NCBI GenBank assembly: GCA_963575745.1
Contig: CAUYUJ010002069.1
Span: 360,951-424,950 of the forward strand
Origin: Prorocentrum cordatum
Taxonomy: Eukaryota; Sar; Dinophyceae; Prorocentrales; Prorocentraceae
DNA: 64,000 nt
Reading direction: 5' to 3'
The notes beneath the pieces are model-generated. The model was not told where the DNA came from and made no database searches. It saw nothing but the letters and a program-made list of their open reading frames with translations. How positions within the stretch are numbered: the stretch's first letter is position 1; each line of letters opens with the position of its first letter. Of this stretch, positions 29,717 through 40,318 are shown piece after piece. Both the position numbers and the translations under genes were made by a program.

Positions 29717-32064
29717 TGCTCTGCAGCGCATGTTTTTTTTTTTTTTGTTTGTTTTTCTTCTTCCTATCGTCGCGTGGGGGTCGACGGCGTTGGCTCGCCT
29801 CGTCTCGCACGCCGCATGGCCCACTAATCTCGCTGGGTCGCACTTCGCGGGGCAACGCTCCAGCGCGCGCGAACCACGAATCCAAGGAGAGCGACCATGC
29901 GCCGCCCCCCCCTCGCCCTCCCGGCCGCCGCCAGCTCATCAGAGCTCGCGCCCGCAACTGCGACGAGCAACGCAGTGGGCGCCAAGTCTGAGCGCGCCGC
30001 GTACAGTCGCCCACCGGCGGGGCCAGCGCTGCCTCGAGTGCTGCGCTGCTACATTGCGCGACCAGGGCTAGAAGCGCGCCGCCGAGCATCGCGTCGGAGA
30101 GCGCCATCTCCACGCGTGCGCGCGTCGGCGGGGTAGCGCTGCCCCGAGCGCCGCGAGCGCCATGTCGCTGGGAAACACGACGGACACATCTGCACTTGGG
30201 GTTCCGGCGCGTCGGAGAGCGCGAGTTCCGCCCATGTGCCCGCGAGCGGCGCGAGCGCCGTCTCGAGCGCCGCGTCGCTGACCACCGCGACGAGCGCCAA
30301 CTGCGCGGCGTCGAGCAGCGCAGGCGGGAACATCAGCTCCTCACTACCGTCTACGCGTGGAACGACTAGTGCAACGAGTGTCGCGTCGCGCTCCAGCACG
30401 ACGGCGCCAACTGGCGCTTCGACGTGGAACGGCGCGTTGGAAAGCAGCAGCTGAATCCCGACGCCCACGAGGGTGGCGGACACTGATTCAAGCACTGCGT
30501 CGCCGACCACCACGACGGGCACCGGCGGCGCACCTCTGGGCAGCGCGCTCGCGAACGCCAGCGAGGTTTGACTTGCGCCAGCGGGGCTAGCGCTGCCTCG
30601 AGCACCGTGCTGCTGCGCGGCGCGCCAGGCACGGGGCCCCGACGTTGGGCGGCACGTCGGGGAGCCGCGCATCGGCCCCGACGCCCGCGACGAGGGGGGC
30701 GATTGCAACCCCGGGCATCGCGTCGACGACCGCCGCGACGGGCCCAAGCAGCGCTCTGTCGAGCAGCGCGCCCGCGAGTGGCGCCGCGACCCCGGCGTCC
30801 AGGAGGGGGGGCAACCGCTGCCCAGAGTACCGCGTCGCGGACCGCCACAACGCGCGCCGGCATCTCGAGGTTGAGCGCCGCGCTGGAGAACGGCAACTCG
30901 ATTCTGACGTCCGTGAGTGGGGCAAGTTCCACCTCGTGCGCCCCTTCGCCAGGCGGCGCGACTGCGTCCAGTCGCGCACCCTTGAGAGCACGTAGAACAG
31001 CACCAGCTCGACCCTCACGCGCACCACTGGGGCGAGAACTGCCTCGAGCACCACGTCCCTGAGCACCGCGACGGACACTTGTCCTCCGACGTTCGGCAGC
31101 ATGTCGGAGAGCATCGGCTCGACCCCGACGCCCTCGCGCCGGGCGAGTACGCGCCAAGTGCCGCGTCGCTGAGCACCGCGACTGGCGCCGGCAGCGCAAC
31201 GTTGAGCAGCGCGCAGGAGAGTGGCAGCTCGACCTCGAGACCCGCGTGCGCGACGAGCATTGTTTCAAGTGCCGCGCCTCTGAGCACCGCGACCAGCGCT
31301 GACAGCGCAACGTTGAACAGTGGGTCAGGGAGCGCCACCTCCACCCCGACGCCCGCGAGCGGGGCGAGTCCTGCCTCGCGGGCCATGTTGCTGAGCAGAT
31401 CGGAGCAGCGCAACGGGCAATCTCATTTTAACATCGAGCAGAATGCCGGGGAGCAGCACCTCGACACTAACGTCCACGAGTCGGACAAATACTTCCGCGA
31501 GCGCCGCGTCGCTGACCACCGCGACGGGCGCCGGCGAAGCGTCGCGGAGCAGCGCGCCCAAAAGCAGCAGCTCGACCCGGGCGACCGCGCCCGGGGCGAT
31601 CATTGCCCCGAGCACGCAGAGCCACGCGACGCGCGTCGGCATTTCGCCCAGTCGCGGGGCGAGCGCCCTCTCGGGCGTCTTCTCGCTGATTGCCGCGATA
31701 AGTGATGGCGGCGCATTGTTGAGCTGCGCGTCGGAGACCAGTGTCTCGACCCTGACGCCCACGGGGGGGCGCGCGTTGCCCGCGGCCCCGCATCGCTGAC
31801 CATTGGTAATGGCCCATTGCCTTGAGTACTGCGTCCGGGAGGGGCGCGTTTCCCAACAGCCAAGACAGCGACTTGCATTGTTTCAGAGGTCTCTCGAGGG
31901 TATCGTTTCAGAGCTTTTTCGACCACTCGACGCCCTTCTGATTGTCTGGTTAGAAATCGCTGTTGTCATTGTTTTTCCCTCCCATTTGCTCCTTTGGTCC
32001 TTGGCTGGAGGCTTCTGCGCGCTAGTAAAAAAAAAAAAAAAAAAAAAAAACGCTCGCCAGCGCA
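29717..32064 (-). repeat. Degenerate ~112-bp GC-rich tandem array between poly-T and poly-A tracts
   Basis: Marker GCGTCGCTGACCACCGCGAC or close variants occurs near 30276, 30489, 30719, 30835, 31055, 31165, 31277 and 31510, with fainter copies between. The spacing is 107-117 bp, giving about 15 units between ~30.0 and 31.8 kb. On the minus strand each unit reads as a hydrophobic repeat of the type NVALPALVAVLSDAALE, but successive units fall in different frames. A 14-T run plus TTTGTTTGTTTTT lies at ~29730-29757 and a 25-A run at ~32027-32051. The 9-mer CAGCGCATG occurs just outside each tract (29722 and 32058). No intact gene is present. Confidence 0.75.
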
Positions 32065-32329
32065 TGCCCTAAACGTATATCGATATCTCGGCTGAGCCTG
32101 CGTCTTCGCCGTTGCTGCGCCGCTCGCGCTGCAGTCGTCGTCGCGCCCATCTCGCTCGGCACCTGCGCTAGCGCCGCCAGAAGCTAGCGCGGGCGCGACC
32201 CTCGCAAGGGGTGTGTACTTAATGAATGTTGCCAAGTGCGTCGTTCGCCCTTCTTCTGGCCCCCTCTCCATCCGCCGCCGCCGCGGCAGCCGTGGCCCAT
32301 TTTTTCTGTATGATGCATCTCGCGTGCGA

Positions 32330-32491
32330 TGTCAGCGTCTGAACTGTTTGCTTCGGATGCTTTCGTCGATGGAGATCTTCGCGAGGCGAAGCGCGACGCG
32401 GTCGACGCGTCGTTGGAAGGAGAGGCAGCGCATTTAGTGGAACGAGTTTTCGTCAGAAGGTTCCGCAAACATTCAGGCGCGCGATCTTGAT
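32330..32491 (+). pseudogene. Protein-like open fragment, 53 codons, unidentified
   Basis: From the ATG at 32330 the frame runs to TGA at 32489. It has a balanced, charged composition typical of real protein (it begins MSASELFASDAFVDGDLREA and includes HLVERVFVRRFRKH), unlike the Arg/Pro-rich noise nearby. No family is recognised. It may be the first recognisable segment of the broken coding region that continues at 32.9-36.2 kb; that link is an inference from strand and proximity. Confidence 0.3.
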
Positions 32492-32906
32492 CGCTCGGGG
32501 GGCGCGGCGGTCGGCGGCGAGCTGGCTCTCCGGCCGCGCGTCGTCGCGCCACCCGCCGCGGAGAGGCCGGCCAGACCCAGGGAGGGCCCACTCGCGCGTG
32601 GAGCCATCGCGCGCGCAGATGGGAACGGTCGGGATTCAGGGCTCGCCTCAGCGGCCAGAAGAGATGTCGACGCTTCGGACGCGCCAGACCGCCGCGCCCC
32701 GCGAGTGACGGGAAGAGTTGTTGACAGCATCAGGTTGCGGCGCGTCAAACATGTTCTCTCCGCCGGGAGTCCGCAGATTGACGCGCGCGCGGCGTCTGTA
32801 TGTGCCCAGAGGTGCCAAATCGACAGCCGGGTCGCGGACGCTGCCATCGGACTATTGACGGGCAGAGCGCCAGCAGTTACCGAAAACGGATTCCAACGCC
32901 GATCGG

Positions 32907-34230
32907 GATGCACGTTCTAAGCACTTGGCCGCGTTGGCCCAACCCTGTTTCCACATGGGCGCAGCCAGTCGAATCGCATCCGGTTGACCGATATTCACGA
33001 CGCCGCACGTCAAAGGACTGCGTTTGTTTGGGGTGGACATGTACGAAGAGACTCCCATGCCGATGTGCCCCAGGGATAAGATCAAACACGCGTTCGAAGT
33101 GTCAGTTCTTGTCGATGTGGTCAGTGATCCCACGGGTTCGCGGTCGGGCGGAGTCTTCGCCTTTGGAGAAACTGGCCCTGCAAAGCCGTTCCAAACTGAG
33201 GCGCGCGATGGGGGCGTTGGCAGCAATGCGTTGCATGGCGCTTGGAAGATCGTCTTCTTCATCGAGCGAGGCCCTTCTCATCTGCAGCGCTTCGACGGAG
33301 CGGGCGAAGCGATTCGCCGAGGACTCCGGCGCGCGCGGGCCACAAACGGCCTCTTAGAGCCCTAGAGGGACACGACGACCGACGTTGCAGAGGATCGCGC
33401 CGTGGCGGAGGAGGCGCCAAGTGAGCTGCCGAAGGAGGAATGCGAAACCAATACCGACCATGCTGGCAACGCAGACATCAGGATTGCCACGCATATCTCG
33501 GGGCCCTCGTGTTCGGCAGAACGTTATTACAAGGGGTGTGATGTCGCAGGCATGTTCAGAGCTGCGCTGGCGCTTGAGCTGGCAGGCGCCGCGGCGAATT
33601 TCAGGAAGGATGAGGCCCACGACTCGTCTCATCGTTGCCGAGCCAGACCCCGAGCGCGCAGCCCACGCGAAGCGGGTCTTGGCAATTCATGGACGCGCGG
33701 GGCATTTTCTCACAGAGCGGCCCGCGATTGCACGTATGCTTTTACATTTCGATTGGCGAAAGCGCAATTCTGCATGCAGGTATTGTCCACGCCTTCACAT
33801 CGATAGGAATGAAGGGGAAGCGTGGACCTCTCGCGTCGACTCAGGGCTTGCATTCGCCGCGCGCCTGCGGCAGTTGAAGAAATATGGAGGGGGGACTTCG
33901 GCAGGGAAATGGCAGTCGGCCAGCTCGGATTGCTGGAGCACTGCAATGGCCTGTTCACCAGCATAACCAAACGATTGGTTTCAGAGTTTGACAGTGGATC
34001 CAAGGCGAAGGCTGACCAAGCCTCGGGCGACGTTCCCCGATGGCCGCCCGCGTGTCATTTCCATTTGAGGACGTCGGCACAGCGCTGCCCATTGCCGACG
34101 ACCCCGCGGCGCGCCGCGGCAGGCGCGGGCTGGCGAGGGAGCTCATGGGGATGACGGCGACGCTGGAGATGATCTACACGGCGCATCTGCTGGCGACGCC
34201 CAGGCGGGTGGAGCCGCCGACGGCGCGACG
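32907..34230 (+). pseudogene. Broken protein-coding-like region, part 1, unidentified
   Basis: The + strand gives protein-like sequence in successive frames. Frame 3 carries ~32907-33640, with internal stops TGA 32985 and TAG 33363 (LFGVDMYEETPMPMCPRDK; later SCSAERYYKGCDVAGMFRAA). Frame 1 carries ~33613-33890 (TRLIVAEPDPERAAHAKRVL). Frame 3 again carries ~33880-34050 (VEEIWRGDFGREMAVGQLGL). Frame 2 carries ~34040-34230 (FPFEDVGTALPIADDPAARR, then LMGMTATLEMIYTAHLLATP). The pieces abut where one frame loses its protein character, as expected of a decayed gene, or of a real gene read through introns or assembly indels. The antisense of 33105-33350 is also protein-like, so strand is not fully settled there. 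No domain family recognised. Confidence 0.35.
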
Positions 34231-34398
34231 ACGTCCCAGGAGAAGGTCAACCTCGCTCATCGCCAGACGCCGGCCGCTCTCGCGCCCGAGGAGCCCCTTG
34301 AAGAACGCCATGCGCATTCTCAGTGTGCCCATCATGGAGATGTTCATGGAGTTCGACGGGCTCGGCGGACGCGAGCGGGGGCGCCGCCGGCAGGCAGT

Positions 34399-34990
34399 TC
34401 AGGCAGACGCACTTCGGTCAGGACTCGCTGAACACCGAATGGCGAGCCAAGGGGTGACTTCTTCTCTGTAGCCCTCCAGAGGACCCCGCGGATTTCCGGA
34501 GCGACGCTGGGGAAACCCATGTTGTCCCATGGGGCGCGTTTGCCAGATTTGGACTACAAAAACAATCACCGCTAGATCGGGGTCCTTTCGATGCCCGGCA
34601 CTAAGGAATTGGCGCGGATCCCCCGCGGCGGCTTGCAGCGCGCGCCGAGTCGTGGTTTGCGCGAGAGGCGCGATGGATGCTGAGGGGTTCCGCAGGCTGG
34701 CGTTCTTGACGCAATCGGATATAATGTGGAGCACGATCACAGATTAATCCCTCGCGGAGGTTCTCAATATTCCAGCCCTCGCAACGTTGCCCGCAGATGG
34801 GGCAAGACTAAGAACTAGCCCGGCTGCATCGGGGACCCCATTTTCGCAGCAGTTCAAACCTGATAACCCTACTTCGACGTCGAGGGAGACCAGGGCCATG
34901 TTGATGTGCGCACGGCGCTGTTGCGGATCCCGAGCGCTGCGAGTGTCGGGGCGCTGCGCTTGTCCATCGGGCAGATGCCATGACAAGGTT
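34399..34990 (-). other. Minus-strand open stretch with a single stop, unidentified
   Basis: One minus-strand frame is open from ~34986 to 34399 except for TAA at 34744-34746. It reads INMALVSLDVEVGLSGLNCC and, after the stop, VLHIISDCVKNASLRNPSAS. It lies between the two + strand gene-like parts. It may be a separate fragment or chance; no domain is recognised. Confidence 0.15.
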
Positions 34991-35477
34991 CAATTGGCCA
35001 GCCTCCTCGATGCATCTTCAAGCTTCTCGCCGAAGCGCCTGAGGACGCGCGGGAAGAGGCCGGTCATGGGGAGGGGCAGCGGCGATGTGCCAGACGTCGC
35101 CGTCCGCGACTTTGCCGGTCTAGCGTCGGCCTAGGATCCGCGGCGGCAGCGGCGGGGCATGGGGGGCTTCCGCGTCGAAGACGAGCGCTGGCCAGGTCGC
35201 AGATTTCTACGCGCTGGCCTGCGACAGCAGACATGTACTATACGGAGAACGAGACCGCGAGCATGCATGTGGCAGGACTTCAGGGCCCGTTGGCCGAGAC
35301 ATTGACAGAGGCGCCGAACGGCCCCGCGAACGATCCCCGATTGACGCCATCCTCAGGCCTTTGTGGGAAGCAGATGGTCCGACTCGCATCAGCAACGCGG
35401 CAACGCAAGTTGCGGCGCAGAGCACGTCTTGGCGCGGCGCTGACATGATTGCCAGGTATGCCAAGCATGCGCTGGGG

Positions 35478-36181
35478 AGTTTGCGATCACGGGAGTCGGC
35501 GAAGGAAGACTCATGGAGCTCGCGCGGAGCGCAGGGAAGGAACTCATCGGTGCCCTGGCGTCCACATGTGCATCGCCAATTGCATCTCTGGCACTGGGTC
35601 GCTGCATCCCGCGCCCGAGCAGCAACGACATGCCTTTGTTTGCGTGCGACGCCGGCATTATGAGCAGATCTTCGAACGCATTAGCACGCGTTGCTTGCCA
35701 TCGGAACTTAAGGGGGGCACGCCGTTAGCAAGCTGGCGGAGGTGGAGGCCCGCGAGCGCTACTTCATGATCAACCACAGCGATCGCTAGCTCGACCTTCA
35801 GGGGACCAAGCAACAGCATCGGGAGAAGAGGCGCTGGCTTGCAGCTCGTTGCTTGTGTTCGGCTGAAAGAAAATTGTTGTGGAAGTTCAGAGGCAGGCTA
35901 CTGGATATGATGAAACGGATGACTAATGAGTTGGATGTGGAACGCAGCGTGGTGGATTGGTATTGGTTTATCGCACTCTTGTTTTCAGATGCTCGCGATG
36001 GTGGCCTCACAGGTCCAAGTTACCCGCTGGCCTTGGGAGGGTGACTGAGCTGTGGCGCCTTGCGGCGTTGTCCTTGAATCCGTACGTGCCCACCTTTCAG
36101 ACGATGCTCAGCACTGGTCTCCCTACTGGTGATGATGCACCTGCGGGTTTTGACCCACCTAGCACTGGAATGGAGCATTGA
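35478..36181 (+). pseudogene. Broken protein-coding-like region, part 2, unidentified
   Basis: Frame 2 at ~35478-35726 reads AGEFAITGVGEGRLMELARS. At ~35708 the protein-like frame changes and continues through KLAEVEARERYFMINHSDR, a TAG at 35787, then LDLQGTKQQHREKRRWLAAR and LLDMMKRMTNELDVERSVVD to ~36044. A last shift gives VTELWRLAALSLNPYVPTFQ, ending with TGA at 36179. The charged, helix-like composition contrasts with shadow frames. No family recognised. Probably the 3' part of the same decayed gene as 32907-34230. Confidence 0.35.
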
Positions 36182-36640
36182 TGGGGGGAACCTGATCAGT
36201 CAGGCGCCCCGAGTCGTATCGGTGATCCAGTCAGCCAGTCTAGGAAATCGGTTCCAGTTCCCACGTTCTCACGGCCAGCTTGATAAGTGTGTGTCGCGTT
36301 CTGGTTGCGCTGGAGTGGTTGCATTGCGGCTCGATTCCATTGCAGTGCGTCTTGCCGTCGCAGTAGTCTTTTGTATGCACGGGGATGGGGGGAGTCCTCC
36401 CTCTCCACGTTTTACCATTCCGTCCCTTCCCCTGCCCTTGGCTGGCTGATAACGCGGAATTGGGTGGGGGGGGCAGCAGCGGGTGGAACGTCACGCTTGC
36501 ACGTATGTGTGCTTGCATTAGATCGCGCGCATTCGCCCTAACCCGTGGAGTCTGTGAGCTGGGAATCACGACGCAACGACGGTGACAAGGGCTGTTCCCA
36601 TAGGCCCCTGGCATTGCAACGACCACCAAAATCGAAGCCA
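36182..36640. other. Spacer without recognisable features
   Basis: Unique-looking DNA after the broken coding region. No gene supported. Confidence 0.4.
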
Positions 36641-36802
36641 GGGAGGAGGAGAAGGAGGAGGAAGAGGAGTAGGAGCAATGGCAGGAGCAGGATAACGAGT
36701 AGTGATCAGCAGGTTGAGGAGGTAGGACGACAGAGGGAGGGAGCAATGATGCGAAGGAGGAGGAGGAGGAGGAAAGTAAAGGAAGAAGGAGGACGTGAAA
36801 GG
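36641..36802. repeat. GGA/GAAGG purine-rich tract
   Basis: Imperfect GGA microsatellite in two blocks (~36641-36680 and ~36755-36785). Confidence 0.85.
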
Positions 36803-36990
36803 TAATGATATGCTGGAAGGGGGGGGGCGTTTCCGCTAGCTCATTCGCCTCCTTCTATACACCGAAGATGGCCTCAAGACTTCCCCAGTGAGGAGGATCC
36901 CAAACAATAGAGGAGCATCCATCGTACTCCTGAGGAGTTCCCAAGAGACCCCTCTTTGCTCGGTCCGCGCTCTTGTGCTTTACCCAAACG

Positions 36991-37320
36991 ATGTTGGAAC
37001 TTTTCGTGGGTCTGCTTCTCTGTTTGCTTCTCTGCCCGCTTGCTGCTGTTGTTGCCCCCATCCCTCTCAGCGCCCCCTCCCTGCGTCCACCCGAGCACAG
37101 ACATGCAGGATGCTCCGATGTCGGTCCAAATTCTGCCGCAGCATACCCAGGAGTGGAGTTGCTGAGCCTGTCCTCTGCTCCCCCTTACTGTTGCCGGGGG
37201 CCGCTCCTCGCCCTTCTCCTCCTGTCTGCACTGCAGCGCCGCAGCCTTGCACGCGCTGGCCCGCGAAGGCGGCCGGGAGCGGCCATCCGAGGCCTGTTTC
37301 CCCCGTGGTCTGTGTCGTAA
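36991..37320 (+). CDS. Hypothetical 109-codon frame with signal-peptide-like start
   Basis: ATG at 36991 opens MLELFVGLLLCLLLCPLAAV, a hydrophobic segment with a small-residue end resembling a secretory signal peptide. It is followed by a Pro/Ser/Arg-rich remainder without recognisable domains, ending at TAA 37318. An antisense frame of similar length is also open. There is no spliced leader or other transcription evidence. Low confidence. Confidence 0.15.
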   Translation: MLELFVGLLLCLLLCPLAAVVAPIPLSAPSLRPPEHRHAGCSDVGPNSAAAYPGVELLSLSSAPPYCCRGPLLALLLLSALQRRSLARAGPRRRPGAAIRGLFPPWSVS

Positions 37321-38029
37321 CGCCAAGCTGCGCTCACAGCCGGCTTTCATGATCAACCACGTGGGGTTTGCGCTGTTCGTGGGTATCTAGTTGCATGCGT
37401 GCGGCTGTGAGCTTGTCAGTGGCTGGGCTTGGTAGAGCCTCGGCGCGCGCGAAGCGCGCGCGTGGTTCTGGCTGCATCTATCCCGCGAAGGCCTCCCAGG
37501 AGCGGCATCCCTAACTCCTGCTGTTGCTCCTGCCCCCCCCGCTCCCTCCCCCTGCCCCACCCCCTCCCTCTCCCCCCTCCCTCTCCCTCCCTCGCGCCCC
37601 GAGGTGATGGCGCGCGCGGTGGCGTCCCGAGGCCGCCGCAGCAGCAGCGAATCGAAGAGGGGGCAAGGATCGGGCGAGGATCGAGGGAGGAGGGCGGAGG
37701 AGGAGGAGGAGGAGGAGGAGGAGGAGGAGGAGGAGGAGGAGGAGGACCAGTGGAAATCCAAGAGTCATCAACGATGTTTGAATTAACCCTCCCTCCAAGC
37801 TCCCTCTTCTTCATAGGCCCCTACAACGGTTCATTTCCATTGGGGGAACTGCCTCTTTGGAAGACAACAGTTTGAAGATCCTGAAGCGTGCCAAAACATT
37901 GTTCTCAGCATTTCGACGCCACGTATCAACCTGACTGGTGCGTCTTGACGATCCAAAATCGTGCCAGGACGCCATTTGTCGGATTTCAACACAGCGAATC
38001 AGCATAATTGCTGCGCCCGCGTAATCCTG
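37321..38029. other. Spacer with GGA microsatellite
   Basis: CCCTCC-rich stretch at ~37537-37600 and a perfect GGA run at ~37696-37746. No gene supported. Confidence 0.5.
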
Positions 38030-38335
38030 AATCCTTCCGAAACACCACTTCTGTGACGTTGATCATGGGAATCCGTGAAACTCCTGCACAGGGTTAAAAC
38101 GAATGTGCGGCGTGAAAGCCACCCGCCCTCAATCCGTGAAACTCTTGCACATGTTCAAAAATAATGCGCGCGGCGCTAAGGCGAGAGCCATAATTTGAAA
38201 ACCACCCGCCCTCAATCCGTGAAATTCTTGCCATTGTTTTAAACGAATGTGCGCGGCGCTAAGGGGAGAGCCACATTTTGAAAACGACCCCCCTCCATCT
38301 GTGAAGCTGCTGTCACTTTTTAAGCTTCAGAGTCA
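38030..38335. repeat. ~80-bp tandem repeat, 4 units
   Basis: AATCCGTGAAACTCTTGCAC (variants) occurs at ~38069, 38132, 38211 and, diverged, 38296. Units share ACGAATGTGCGCGGCGCTAA, GGGAGAGCCA-A-TTTGAAAA and CCACCCGCCCTC. Confidence 0.85.
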
Positions 38336-38415
38336 TAAGTGGTGGGGAAGTCTCAGGCGAAACGCCCGGGAACTGTCCTCGGGGTGCGACAGGGAGAAGT
38401 TATCCATAAGGAAAA

Positions 38416-38625
38416 GGAATGGAGGAGGAGGAGGAGGAGGAGGAGGAGGAGGAGGCGGTGGAGGAGGGGGCTTCCAGCGGGTGCGGGGAGGAGGGCCCAC
38501 GCACGCTGGGTGCCGCGCAGCGGATCGACGGCGCGCCCAGGGGTCCTCCCCCTCCTGTTCCTCCTCGTCCCCCTCCTCATCCTCCTCCTCCTCCTCCTCG
38601 TCCTCCTCCTTCTCCACCTCCTCAC
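38416..38625. repeat. GGA run and CTC run facing each other
   Basis: GGAGGA run at ~38419-38468 and CTCCTC run at ~38545-38625 on the + strand, separated by ~75 bp. Their complementarity parallels the mirrored minisatellites elsewhere in the window. Confidence 0.8.
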
Positions 38626-38943
38626 GCAGAGAGTCACGCGATCGCAAACACGGATCAAGGAGGCGTGAATTAGCGACGGGCCCCGTTTCCATGGGAAATC
38701 GCGGATTCCCGCCGCCGAGCGATGCGGCGCCGGCCGCATTTTGGGGAGGGCACCTCCCCCGATCCATGGATTTGGCGACCGCGCGCCAAATCCATGGATC
38801 GCCACTCCACGCTTGCGCGCCCCCGCGAGAAGGCGGGCCTTCTCGGAAGGCTCAGAAGCTTAGCTGCCCCGGTGCGCCCGCTTTGCAGCGCGGCGCGTGC
38901 CGCGCGTGCCGTGTCCAAGACGTCCATGCTGACACGCTGCGTG

Positions 38944-39150
38944 CTGGCTCGGCACGTGGTGGGCAAAAAACACACACACAAAACAAAAAAACACAAAAAA
39001 ACACTGTGGAAAAACACACACACACACACACACACGTCTGTGGAAAAAAACACACTGTGGAAAAAACTCTCAACAAAAACAAACTGTGGAAAAAACAAAC
39101 ACACACACACACACACACGTGTGTTTGTGTGTTTTTTCCACAGACTTTTT
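38944..39150. repeat. CA microsatellite with CTGTGGAAAAAAC units and terminal hairpin
   Basis: CA runs alternate with CTGTGGAAAAAAC at ~39004, 39042, 39054 and 39085. At the right, CTGTGGAAAAAACAAACACAC (39085 on) faces GTGTGTTTGTGTGTTTTTTC then CACAG, ending ~39144. This is a near-perfect inverted repeat. Confidence 0.88.
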
Positions 39151-39684
39151 AGCGTCCGCATCGCGCCAGACCCACTTGCGGTTTCAGTCTCGGGGCAGCA
39201 AAGCTCAGAAGGCCTCCGGTCTTCCTTCAAAGGCATGTGGCCGAACAATAAGATCGGTGACCACCATGTGCCGGGAATTGTGACCGAACACGTAGTGTGA
39301 CCGAACTTGTGACCGGAATTGAAACCCGCTCCGGCTTCGAGTCAAGAATTTCCGTAACGTTCTGGCGCGTTCGAAGGCATTCGGGCGCCAGAGTCGGTCA
39401 CAGTCGGGCAGATTTTCGGGCACAGTTTCGGTCACTGCACCTCCCTTCTAGAGACGAGGCTGCGCGAGGATTCTGAGAAGCCGCGCTTCCCTCGTCGGCG
39501 CGCCGCCGAGATGGGGCTGCCACCCTGGCGTGAGCACCTCGGGGGCACTCTCTTCCGAGCGCGCTCGCGTCCGTGGTCGCAGTGCGGCGCCGGAGCTGGA
39601 CCCAAGAGTCCTCGGGCGAGGGCTTCGTGAGATTGGCAGGGGGCTGCCCTGACTCCGGATGCACCGTGCTTCGGGCGATGTTGC
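39151..39684. other. Spacer with GTGACCGAA short repeats
   Basis: GTGACCGAAC/GTGACCGGAA repeats at ~39279-39320. No gene supported. Confidence 0.5.
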
Positions 39685-39885
39685 AGTGCGGCGGAAATGT
39701 CCGTCCCACCTGTCAAGCTCCTCTGATGTCGACTTCCGCCCTGCTTTGCCACCAATGTTTCCGCCATGTGTTTGCGGTTTTCTGAGGCTGAAATTGTTGC
39801 CCTACTTTTGCTTGCATCCGGTGTGCATCTCCGACACAAGGTTCCGTCGGAGTGTCAACCGAAGTACGGCGGATCTGGAGTCGGG
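39685..39885 (-). mobile_element. GGCGGAAAT dispersed element, copy 3
   Basis: On the minus strand: ATGGCGGAAACATTGGTGGC, AAAGCAGGGCGGAAGTCGAC and AGGAGCTTGACAGG, then GACGGACATTTCCGCC. This is colinear with copy 1 at 5885-6000. The right boundary AACCGAAGTACGGCGGATCT matches copy 2. This copy and copy 2 show that the element extends ~190-200 bp. Confidence 0.6.
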
Positions 39886-40129
39886 CTGCTCGGCGGGCGC
39901 TGCCGGGCGACGCGGAAGTGCGGCTCGCCACCCCCCCGCCCGCCCGGGGTCCGCTTCGATCCGATCGATCTGATTCGACATCCCATCGCTCCGATCTCGA
40001 TTCGATCCAGTCCGATGTTCTGATTCGATGATGACTGATCGTGCCCCCTAGTGAGCCTGCGTCTTCCCCATCCCTTGTCAGCTCTCCGAGATCTGGACCC
40101 CGCGGAGGGGGCCAGACGGGGGGGGAGTC

Positions 40130-40318
40130 TCACACGCGTGGGGGGAGGATGGGGCGGTGGAGAAGGAGACGAAGTGAGGAAGAGGAATGAGGGGGGAGAG
40201 GAAGAATGATGATCATGAAGTGGATGGGTTCGTGGAGGAAGGGGAGGATGATGAGGAGAGTCGCAGGATAATGAGGTCGTGGAGGAGGAGGAGGAGGAGG
40301 AGGAGGACGAGGAGGGAA
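40130..40318. repeat. GGA/GAAGG purine-rich tract
   Basis: Irregular GGA, GGGGGAG, GATGAT and GGAGGA on the + strand. No coding content. Confidence 0.85.

Noticed and set aside
30049-31762. Intact hydrophobic repeat protein on the minus strand
   Set aside because: Although units are protein-like, neighbouring units fall in different frames and unit lengths (107-117 bp) do not preserve frame, so no continuous gene exists here.
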